Positions 10,873 to 20,300 of a stretch of 64,000 bases of DNA are shown one piece after another. Source of the stretch: Gnetum montanum (lineage: Eukaryota > Streptophyta > Gnetopsida > Gnetales > Gnetaceae); assembly GCA_015680685.1 (NCBI GenBank), contig MNCI01011403.1, positions 109,554 through 173,553 on the forward strand, written 5' to 3'. Under the pieces are notes generated by a model that was given only the letters and a program-made list of their open reading frames with translations, was not told where the DNA came from and ran no database searches. The position numbers and the translations under genes are program-made. Every line of letters starts with the position of its first letter. Positions within the stretch are counted from its first letter, which is position 1.

Positions 10873-11781
10873 ATGTTAACGTCTACCCCGGTTAGCGAGG
10901 ACTTGCCTCCGATCGAACCAGCGATCCATGCAGTGATGTATTCTCCTCGCGGGGTCAGCCCTAACGCCTTAAGCTTTCGTGACGAGAGCATCAAAGCAGA
11001 TAAAACAACTGGTGAGACGACGACAACCCCCATGTTTATAACCATACATATAAACCAATTTAAGATACATAGGGTACATGTAGATGATGGGGCGGCCACT
11101 AATGTTGTTCCATATCCAATCATCGAACAATTGGGACTTACAGACGCGATCAAACCCACGATGACTGCATGCTTGAAGTCCTTCAGCGGGTCGCGTGTAT
11201 TAGTCAAAGGCACGATAACCCTTGACTTTATAGCGGGAAACCAGTTCCCTACATCCGCTGATTTCTTGGTAGTCGATGAGATGCCAGGGTTCAATCTCAT
11301 CTTGGGAAGGCCCTGGTTAGCTCAGTTAAGAGCCGTATCATCTCCTATACATCAGGAAATTCACCTGCCCTACGAGGGCGGAGAGGTCGTTATACATGGG
11401 GAAGCGACAATTCCCATAATCTCTTCAAGCCTAGAAATAGAGCAAGGGTCACAAATAGAAATCAAAAAGCCCAACCCAAATGACGAGAACCCCCGGTCGC
11501 CAACGGATGGCAAGCCCTCTGTCACAGATCGAAAGTCTCCCAACACCGAAACATCATTATCTGACATATCACACCTGCGGCCTCGTGAAGAAGACGACGC
11601 AAGAGTAACGACCCATGCTGAACCTCTCGAAAACACAACCACCGAAAACATTCCAACAAACGTCCCCTGGGCTGAATTGCCGTTCAACATAATCAGCGAA
11701 GGAGATGCTGAGTATAAAATAGTGCCTGTCAGTACATCCGCTGATTTAAAAATAAAGAATATCAAGAAACAATTAAAATAG
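10873..11781 (+). CDS. pro: Element B aspartic protease segment (in frame with gag)
   Basis: Continues the gag frame after the TAG at 10846-10848 and ends at a TAG at 11779-11781. The active-site region at about 11077-11115 reads HVDDGAATNVVPYPIIEQLG, the DDGA(A/S)-type signature of Tat retropepsins, with a hydrophobic-glycine motif later (FNLILGRPWLAQL). The last third is hydrophilic and poorly conserved. The protease would cut the Gag-Pol polyprotein inside the particle. Because it is fused in frame to gag, the three upstream stops remove it from translation in this copy. Confidence 0.85.
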   Translation: MLTSTPVSEDLPPIEPAIHAVMYSPRGVSPNALSFRDESIKADKTTGETTTTPMFITIHINQFKIHRVHVDDGAATNVVPYPIIEQLGLTDAIKPTMTACLKSFSGSRVLVKGTITLDFIAGNQFPTSADFLVVDEMPGFNLILGRPWLAQLRAVSSPIHQEIHLPYEGGEVVIHGEATIPIISSSLEIEQGSQIEIKKPNPNDENPRSPTDGKPSVTDRKSPNTETSLSDISHLRPREEDDARVTTHAEPLENTTTENIPTNVPWAELPFNIISEGDAEYKIVPVSTSADLKIKNIKKQLK

Positions 11782-12090
11782 AAAGCAAATTCTTAGTCCG
11801 AAACGACGTTAAACTATAAAAAGTCTGAAATGACATTAAACTATGATAAGACAACAAACAATTAGAAGCCAATCCCCGGTCCGGAATGACGCTAAACTAT
11901 CATGTCCGCAATGACATAAAACTAGCCACGGTCAGCAATGATCGGTTACCCGAGAAGTCTATCCGTGTTCTCCAAAACATTCCTTGGTTACGCATGGGGC
12001 CCGAAATGGCGATAAACTATGCATGTGGCCCGAAATGGCGATAAACTACGCATGTGGCCCGAAATGGCGATAAACTAGTGCCTGCTTTTC
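11782..12090 (+). repeat. Element B post-PR TAAACT-core array
   Basis: Short units of about 22-35 bases such as GTCCGAAATGACNTTAAACT and CCCGAAATGGCGATAAACT, with three near-identical copies around 11998-12075. The array sits between the end of gag-PR and the 3' end of the opposite-strand gene. A, C and E have the same array at this place. Confidence 0.85.
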
Positions 12091-12246
12091 GTTTTACAAC
12101 TAGTCTGCTTCCTGTATCGCCTTTAAAATAGAAAACAAACCAAAAATATCTTATGTTTCTACGGCACCTTAAACCCCAAAATCAACAATATGAATATATA
12201 CATATGTATGCACATTACCATATGCAATCGATCACCTCCCTTTAGT

Positions 12247-15200
12247 TCATAATATTCGAGTTACACTTTCAATACAAGTTTGAATCAATACGAGTCTCAA
12301 CAAAACACAAAGACGCCCACTAGCACCAGACGCCCCTGCTCCACTGGAGCCAACTTCACCAGTCTCGTCACCACCTTCATCCTGAAAAGGCCAAAGAGAA
12401 AATAGTCAAGAAAGAATGTTAAAAGTTTTAAACATCAATCAACCAGTTAACTCCCAAAAGAGACGAAACGCTTACCATAAGAGGCCCCCCCAAGCCGAAT
12501 TCAAGCCGTCGTAGGATCTCCTCTTCAGGGACACTAGCCCAACCCGTCCCATCCAAACCCAAGTCTATATCAGCCAAAGCCTTGCCCTTATCAACCGCCG
12601 ACCAGGTGGGGCATTTCAGAGGGAATTCACCCACCGACACCTCCCCAGAAGCTGTTGTTATCCGTCGTTTCGGAGACTCCATCTCCACAACTGTGTTTCG
12701 GGCGAAGGTGTCAAAAGCGGAGCGCAATCCCAGACCTTCCACAAACATCTCTAACTGTCGCTTCTCAATTGAAACTTCCTTTAGCGACTTTTTGTATTGG
12801 TGCTTGTGGTTCTTTTCGTCTTGACCCCATTTGCGAACTTTGGAGGCGAAGGCCTTCCAATCTTGACACTTTGTGTTCAACAGGTCAATTTGGGCTCTTC
12901 GCTCTCCCAGCCTCCGTATCATCCCTGCATGGCGATTAAGAAGGTCCCAATACCTTGTATAGGTGACCTTGGATGTCCGCCAAGAGCGATCATTGTTTAA
13001 CCTAGCTGCTGCGAACTCATAGCGGGCCTTCAAATCATCGCGTTCTTTTGACAAGGCAGAATTCTCTTTCTCTTTTTCCTGAATTTGAAGCCACAGTTGT
13101 TCGATAGAGCGCCTGCACGTCCACACTGCTTTTGCATTATGAACAAAACCCTCTGCTACCTCTTCATATACGGGTCTGGGCACTTGTTCAATTTCAGGAG
13201 AAAGCGTGGGCAGGCTCTCCATATGAACGGGCTCGGATGGGTCCCACCTCAGCTGGGCGCCTGTTCGTAGGAAAACGTAAACATTGAAACAAATGGGACT
13301 AAGCATCCAACTCTAAAACAAAAATTTTAGATACACCCATACCTATATTGGGGTTGATCCTCTCGATCCGTTCGACAACCTCTTCAGCCACCCCAGCCAC
13401 GAAATCCCTTTTACTTGGCATCTCCATCCAAGTAAAAGGACCGTCGGTGCGCGAAGAGCTAGCCTTCGGAGGCACTTCGGGAGGGATCTCTTGTTCCTTC
13501 TCTGAGACGGTCTCACCCTCCTCTGAACCAAACGAAAACATGTTGTAATAGAGTAATCCAAGGGCATATTAGGCTGAATAACTAGGCAATGGGACATACC
13601 GTTCCTTCTAATCTCCTCATGGGTTGGAGGGTCTCCAAGATCAAGGTTCCCTGTAAGAAAGCTTTTAAGCATTTCTTCAGTTTCCGCTTGGTCGTCCAGG
13701 GGTTCAGTATCCCCAGTCCCTCCGGTCACCTCCTCTAGCAATTCGGTACCTCCCGCCGGGTCAGTCAATTCCTCGTCTTCTGGTATAGGCGGCAGGTCAT
13801 GTCTCTCAACTGCACAATTCAAGATAAGCCGAATCAGTTGCACACAACCGGTAACAGTTAAAATTATGAGTAAGACAAGTGAAATAAAGGGCGAGAAATT
13901 TACCAGGAATCTTGAATCGGATCCGTTTTACCCTAGGCGGCTCAATTTTGCTTGTTCCCTCGGGTGTGCTGTCGCGCTTCCCCAGTGTGGATTTCGCTTT
14001 GCCAATTATCTGCTTTATCACCCGATCTGCCTTCCTTGAAGTAGGAGGTACTCCATCGGGTTCCACCCCTAGGCTGTCGCGTGTGTGGAGCGAGGGGCCA
14101 GACGATCCACCCGTGGTAATGGTAAGGGATTCATCGATCCCCTCGGGGGCATCTTGGGATTTGGCGGTGTCGAATAGGTGGTTCACCCAGGGGCGAGACA
14201 ACTGATATCTATCCCGCAACACAAATTTGCCTTCCCCACGAACCACCAGGAATTCGGCTAAGCGACGGATATAGCCAGCAAAGAAAGCAAAGGTAAAATG
14301 GGATTGCGCCTCTATATTTGAACACATCCACTCTATATCCTTGATCATCCCTGCTAGTAAAAAATCCGCCCAGTTGTAACGTACACCAGCCTCCAGAATA
14401 GTGCGCATAACTCGCACTGCTTCAACACCGAGAGTCTTGACTTGTGATAGCGTCTTTGGGAACAAACGCGCTCTAAATAAAGGGTAGAGTTCGTTAACCT
14501 CCTCAACCTTTGTTTTCCCTTGCATTGGGAACCCTTTGGTACCCTTCCTAATCCCCAGCCAACCCTCTAAATTACGGACCATCTCAATCTCCTTATGTGT
14601 CCTGTCCATAACAACTTTTATGCCATTAGCAGGTATGCCAAATAAATCCGCGAGAAACTGAGGTGACAATTCGAAAATCACATTAACGCCCCTGACACGG
14701 GTGCTATAGCAAGAGATGGGTCTATCGAATGAATCTACAATCCCAATCATCTCCGCTATAGAAACGTTCGGGCTAGGGGCAGCAAAGAGCGCCATGAGGC
14801 CGGCATGCTCCAAGCAGGCGACAATGGACGGCGAAGCCTTCGTTCGCAGCCACTTTTGAGCCGCATTGGTTTCACCAAACTTCATTGAGAGAGTAGCCTC
14901 GGTCCTCCCAGTTACGACGGAATCTCTGCCGGAGTTAGTGCCGGCTGTAAAGGCAAACCCGAAACCCTGATATGAGCATGATACCTGACAATTGACCAAG
15001 CCAAACACAACGTCTAGAAAACTTGGCAACTTACTTTCAGTGTTGGACCTTGAAGTTTCACCCAGATCAGAGGCAGGCGGAAAAACCGGTCCATTAGGAG
15101 CCCAGTCAGTATGTAGCCAACCACGCGCAGCACATTGCGCGAACGCCTTCGAAAACTTCTTGGGGAAATGCCTCATGGCATCCCCCGTGTGGGCCAAGAC

Positions 15201-16461
15201 GGCCCCGCGTAGAGTGGGACCCGCCATAAATGCTTCCACAGCCGTGCGTGCCAACCCAATCCCATCATCGCCCACGTAGGCTCCACCTGGCGTAATTTTT
15301 GGCCTGCGAGAGACGAACACGTGTCAAAACAAGAGCAAATATTTGAACGTCAAAAATGAACGAATGATCAATGTTAAGACGAGATTACCTTTCAACCCTG
15401 TATACTATGCCAGGCGGATTCTGGAATAAGGTGTGCGCGCGACCAGATAAGAATAATGTGCTGTTAATGTAGTTAGGTCCCTGCGGCAGCTGGTCCCACA
15501 CACGTGTCAATCGACGCGCCGATCTCGAACCACCAGAAGAAACATCTTCAGCGACCCGCGGCCCTTTATCAACGTCCTCCATGAACATCCTGACGCCTTC
15601 TGATGCGCCGGGTAGCATGGCCTCGATGATGCCCCGAGCCGCATCCTCGCCTAGATGAGACCAAATTACGACATCGAAATGATCTAGCAGGAAGGCTAAG
15701 AATTCACAAGCCCCGTCCCGGAACCAAACCCCATTACGCTCAATGGTTAAATTCGGGGGCGGATCACTACTGTCTAGAGGACCAAACCACGTCAGGACCC
15801 CAACCAACTCGATCACGAGAAGAGGGGGCTCAGTGTCTCTGCAAATAAACAACACCAAAAATCGATATTCGAAAGACTTCATTTTAAAATATTTTCCGGC
15901 GTTACGAGAAAAAGTCACGCTGGGCGTACACGCCCGGCGTGCGAAAAAACAGTCACGCTGGGCGTACACGCCCGGCGTGCGAAAAAAAACAGTCACGCTG
16001 GGCGTACACGCCCGGCGTGCAAAAAAAACAGTCACGCTGGGCGTACACGCCCGGCGTGCGAAAAAAACAGTCACGCTGGGCGAATACGCCCGGCGTGCGA
16101 AAAAACAGTCACCCTGGGCGTATACGCCCGGCGTGCGAAAACAGTCACGTTGGGCGTACACGCCCGGCGTGCGAAAAAACAGTCACGCTGGGCGTACACG
16201 CCCGGCATGCGAAAAAACAGTCACGCTAGGCATACACGCCCGGCGTGCGAAAAACGAACCCTAAAGACCCCACGCTGAAACCGTACATTGCGAAAATGAA
16301 AAATTAATGAAGACAGGGTCAAAGGCCTACTTGCAAGAAGATCCGGGCCATGAGGAGACGCTCGGGCGGGGTAGACCTTGCAGCATCGCCTAGCTCTCCT
16401 CCGCGAACGTCAGTTCAGGTCCTTTCTGCCCTCGGTCTTCCAGTTCTTTGCCTCTGCCCAT
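12247..16461 (-). CDS. Element B opposite-strand eight-exon gene with a degenerate FCP1/NIF-type HAD domain
   Basis: Exons on the minus strand, first to last: 16461-16331, 15838-15389, 15303-15035, 14944-13904, 13809-13600, 13522-13343, 13260-12476, 12381-12247. All introns are GT-AG. The exons sum to 3,201 bases and keep one frame to a TGA, except for a TAG at codon 24 (16392-16390) where A and C have glutamate. Exon 2 (about residues 44-194) resembles the plant FCP1-like HAD phosphatase fold: LLVIELVGVL at motif I, CEFLAFLLDHFDVVIWS at motif II, and NSTLFLSGRAHTLFQNPP at motif IV, with the catalytic aspartates missing. Exon 4 ends in a basic stretch (PPRVKRIRFKIP). Exon 7 has a heptad-like coiled-coil segment, and exon 8 is acidic. 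The function is unknown. A TATA box lies upstream (16640-16647). Confidence 0.75.
15839..16330 (-). other. Intron 1 of the element B opposite-strand gene
   Basis: A 492-base intron, the only long one in the gene; the other six are about 77-95 bases. The donor reads CAA|GTAGGCC and the acceptor TTTATTTGCAG|AGACAC on the minus strand. It contains the nine-copy palindrome array at 15914-16250. Intron 1 is also the longest in C (38012-38705) and the site where element B entered element A. Confidence 0.7.
15914..16250. repeat. Nine-copy tandem array of a palindrome-bearing unit in the antisense-gene intron
   Basis: Nine units of about 36-40 bases. Each has GTCACGCTGGGCGTACACGC followed by CCGGCGTGCG and a run of A residues whose length varies between units. 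GGCGTACACGCC is an imperfect palindrome related to the LTR motif. Open frames across it are an artefact of the repeat period. Confidence 0.88.
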
Positions 16462-16639
16462 CTCAGCGTTCACGCTGGGGTTCCTTCTCGGCGTGCGCGG
16501 CTTTGATTCTTCTTGGCGTGCGAGGCTGAGGTTTGCTCGGCGTTCACGCTGGGGTTTGCTCGGCGTTCACGCTGGGGTTTGGCTCTCGGTTCATGCTCAC
16601 GCTCCAAAAGTGAAATGACAAAATGACGCCCCCGCTTCC

Positions 16640-16647
16640 TATTTATA
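16640..16647 (-). promoter_or_regulatory. TATA box of the element B opposite-strand gene
   Basis: On the minus strand TATAAATAGGAAGCGGGGGC, about 180 bases before the exon 1 ATG. The same TATA plus GC-rich GCGGGGGCGTCATTT block is found in element A at 5093. The interval to the ATG contains GGCGTTCACGCTGGGG repeats. Confidence 0.6.
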
Positions 16648-16804
16648 GCGCGTTCACGCTGACGCTGACGCCGCCGCCGCCGCCGCCGCTTTTCCGTTTT
16701 CCCCCTTTTTTGCCTCGTTTTTCGTGCTTTTTCGAATCCGTTTTGAATTTTTCAAAAAAGATATAAAATCTTCACACAAAAACAACATGAACAACAAATT
16801 GCGG

Positions 16805-17270
16805 CCTTTCGTTGCCCGGTATGGCATTAAACTGCCGTTCGTTGCCTGGTAAGGCATTAAACTGCCGTTCGTTGCCCGGTAAGGCATTAAACTGCCGTTC
16901 GTTGCCCGGTAAGGCATTAAACTGCCGTTCGTTGCCCGGTAAGGCATTAAACTGCCGCTCGTTGCCCGATATGGCATTAAACTGCCGTTCGTTGCCCGGT
17001 AGGGCATTAAACTGCCGTTCCACTNNNNNNNNNNNNNNNNNNNNNNNNNNNNNNNNNNNNNNNNNNNNNNNNNNNNNNNNNNNNNNNGCCCGGTAAGGCA
17101 TTAAACTGCCGCTCGTTGCCCGGTAAGGCATTAAACTGCCGTTCGTTGCCCGATAAGGCATTAAACTGCCGTTCGTTGCCCGGTAAGGCATTAAACTGCC
17201 GCTCGTTGCCCAGTAAGGCATTAAACTGCCGCTCGTTGCCCGGTAAGGCGTTAAACTGCCATTCGTTTGG
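16805..17270 (+). repeat. Element B pre-pol array, 30-base unit, at least 13 copies
   Basis: Head-to-tail copies of a 30-base unit containing CCCGGTAAGGCATTAAACTG and GTTCGTTG, about seven before and six after a run of N. The copies are nearly identical with no spacers, so this is a minisatellite. The true copy number is unknown because of the gap. Confidence 0.93.
17025..17087. other. Assembly gap (63 N) inside the pre-pol array
   Basis: A run of N inside a tandem array; the number of N probably does not reflect the real distance. Confidence 0.98.
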
Positions 17271-17344
17271 CAAGATTAACTCATGTTCATGCATGTACGC
17301 TAAAGATTGCTTAAAGACCTGAAACGATCTCCGCTATCTTATTA

Positions 17345-17363
17345 GGCTTTCCATTCATTGGCA
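17345..17363 (+). promoter_or_regulatory. Candidate sense-strand splice acceptor before pol
   Basis: A pyrimidine-rich stretch followed by CATTCATTGGCAG|GAAC. C has GTTTATTGGCAG|GAGC at 39433-39435, and A has GTTTATTGGTAG|GAGC on the minus strand. Ogre elements of the same Tat branch are known to remove an intron between protease and reverse transcriptase. The matching donor was not found. Confidence 0.5.
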
Positions 17364-20300
17364 GGAACTTCCCTAATGGATTACAAACGCTTGACCGAGC
17401 TGTTGGTCATTAATGGACCATACGGCGCAATTGAAAGGAGTATCAACGCTAATCTCGTGTACACGAACTCATCAGCGAACGACTTTACGGTAGCTTCAAC
17501 ACAGCAAACGGTTGACGAATATGAGGGGATGACAAAGTCCCTCGACATTGAAGCTGAAAACATTACCGAGGACCCTCTAACCGACACCCCTATCGTCATG
17601 CCCAACGGGGAAACTAAAACCCTAAAACTAAGCACACTACTAGAACCAAGTTTGGCCAGAAACATCGAAAACGTAATTAAGGACAACATGAAGGCATTTG
17701 CGTGGTCTTACACGGATATGCCTGGGTTAGACCCCCGTATCGTCCAGCACAACATCATTCTTGACCCGAAACTAAGGCCAGTAAAACAAAAAGCACGAAA
17801 GGTCAAACCCGAAGTGGCGTTAGCGGTTCGTAGTGAGATTACCAAGCTCTATCAAGCTGGTTTCATTAGGGCTGTTGATTACGCCGAATGGGTATCGAAC
17901 ATGGTTATAGTCCCAAAAAAGAACGGAAGCATTCGTCTTTGCATTGACTTCCGGGACCTTAACGTGGCAACCATAAAGGATGACTTCCCCTTACCTAGCA
18001 TTGATCAACTAGTTGACTCAACTGCTGGGCATGCCCTATTATCCTTTATGGATGGCTTCTCAGGATATAACCAGATACGTATCAATCCCGAACACCAGCT
18101 CCGAACTACTTTCATGACACCTTGGGGAACCTTTTGTTATACCATGATGCCTTTTGGTCTCAAGAATGCTGGGGCCACGTATCAAAGAGCGATGACGTAT
18201 ATTTTCAGTGATTATATCTTACACTCGCTCAATGATTACGTGGACGACATAGTGGTCAAATCAAAATCGCCAGAACAACACGTGCAAGATCTTGACTTAG
18301 TATTAAAACGTTGTCTAAAATACGAACTAAGGCTTAACCCGAAGAAATGTGTTTTCGGTGTCAAAACGGGCAAAATGCTTGGATTTGTAGCCTTAGAGGC
18401 AGGGATATGGGTAGACTCCGATAAGGTTAAGGCCATTATGAACCTAAAACCACCTAGCAATCTAACCGAACTCCGAGGGTTACAAGGGCGGTTGCAGTTC
18501 ATTAGGAGGTTCATAGAAAACTTGACGGGAAAACTTACACCCATGAACCACCTGTTACGCAAAAATACCCGCTTCGAATGGACATCGCAGTGCCAAGAAG
18601 CATTTGACAACATCAAAACGGCACTTGCTCGGTTACCCACCGTATTCCCGCCCAAAAACGATAGGCCGTTCTACATCTACTTGGCAACGTCGGAATCGTC
18701 GATCGCATCCATGTTGTGCCAGAAACGAGATGACGGAGTTGAGGTACCTGTATACTACCTAAGTCATGCAATGGTTGCCCACGAAAAGAGATATAACGAT
18801 GTAGAAAAGTCATGCTTAGCTTTAGTCTTCTCTTTAAAGAAATGGCGACACTATCTTTTCCAAAATCAAGTTAACATAATTTGTAAAGATAATGTGCTCA
18901 GAGCTATAACCGGAAACATCTATGAGTCAAGAAAGATAGCCCGTTGGAAGGCAATCATAGCTGAGTTTGACCTGCACTATGTAGCGCAATCGTCAGTAAA
19001 AGGTCAAGCCATAGCGAATCAAATGACCATGTCACCGACGCATGACCCAGGTACAATAGAACCTGAATTCCCAGACGAGAATGTAAATACAATAGACACG
19101 GTGCCGGATGATTACGAGGTGGTTCTAAACTTCGACGGAGCCTCCACTTCCCGAGGAGGAAGTGCTGCCGCTGTAATTACATACCCCTCTGGGGAAATTA
19201 AGCCATTCGCCTATCGCTTTAGTTTTCATTGTACTAACAACATAGCAGAGTATGAGGGTCTCCTTAGAGGTCTCGCGGCCGCATTAACCTCAGACATTAC
19301 ACGGCTTGTAGTCAGGGGGGATTCACAACTAGTCGAAAACCAAGTCACAGAGGTCTATACATGTAAAGCACAACACCTGCAACCATACTGCGATTTAGCT
19401 AAGCACCTACTTAAACGGTTCGAAAAGGTTGACGTCCAGCATATCCCTAGGAATGACAATACCGTAGCAGACGCCTTAGCAACCTTAGCTTTAAACATAT
19501 CCCCTGACACATTCCACGCGTTACCAAGCTCCGTGACCAGCTGTGTCGAGCCTATAACCAACACCCTCGACGCACTTCCAATTGCATCCGTCAGTACACC
19601 ACACACTAATGAATGGTACGATGACGTAAGAGAATACCTCCTGCGCGGTGAAGCGCCACAACGTCTAACCAACGCGCAAAAGGATGCAGTACGCAAGCGT
19701 TCTAAGCAATACACGTTAATAGGAGATACGTTGTGCCGCCGATCCTACGAGGGCATACTGCTAACATGCGTCAACAGCACCGAAGCCCAAATAATTGTTG
19801 AACAGGTGCACGACGGAATATGCGGGGGGCACATCGCACCGAGGGCGATGGCAACCAAGATAAGACACCTAGGCTATTATTGGCTGCACATGGAACACGA
19901 CTGTCAGTCCAAGGTCAAAACATGTAGTGTATGCCAAAAACACGGTAATCTCATCCACATTCCACCAAACGAGTTGCAAACAACACAAATCACATGGCCC
20001 TTCCAGAAATGGGGACTGGACCTCATCGGCCCAATAACACCCACATCTTCTGCTGGGCATAGCTTTATTATAACAGCGACTGAGTACTTCACGAAATGGG
20101 TAGAAGCAGCGCCCCTTCGTAAAACTACTTCTAAACAGGTATGCAACTTTATCCTCGAAAACATCGTAACCCGTTTCGGCATCCCCATGGCAATCATCAC
20201 CGACAACGGGCCACAATTTAGTAGCGCCGAGACCAAAATGTTTTGCGATAGTCTAGAGATCAAGCGCTCGTTTTCATCCCCTTACTACCCTCAAAGCAAC

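Noticed and set aside
15743-16264. Plus-strand open frame of 173 codons
   Set aside because: It reads through the nine-copy palindrome array and antisense to exon 2; the composition follows the repeat unit.
16805-17270. A regular 30-base repeat array that looks CRISPR-like
   Set aside because: The copies abut with no unique spacers, there are no cas genes, and the context is a plant retrotransposon. It is a minisatellite.
16654-17322. Several frames across the pre-pol array, some through N
   Set aside because: A repeat of 30 bases is divisible by three and stays open by default; no protein similarity.
17358-17360. TTG as the initiation codon of B pol
   Set aside because: A non-AUG start is unnecessary if pol is joined by splicing; the acceptor-like site right there is the better explanation. 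The exact N-terminus is left open.
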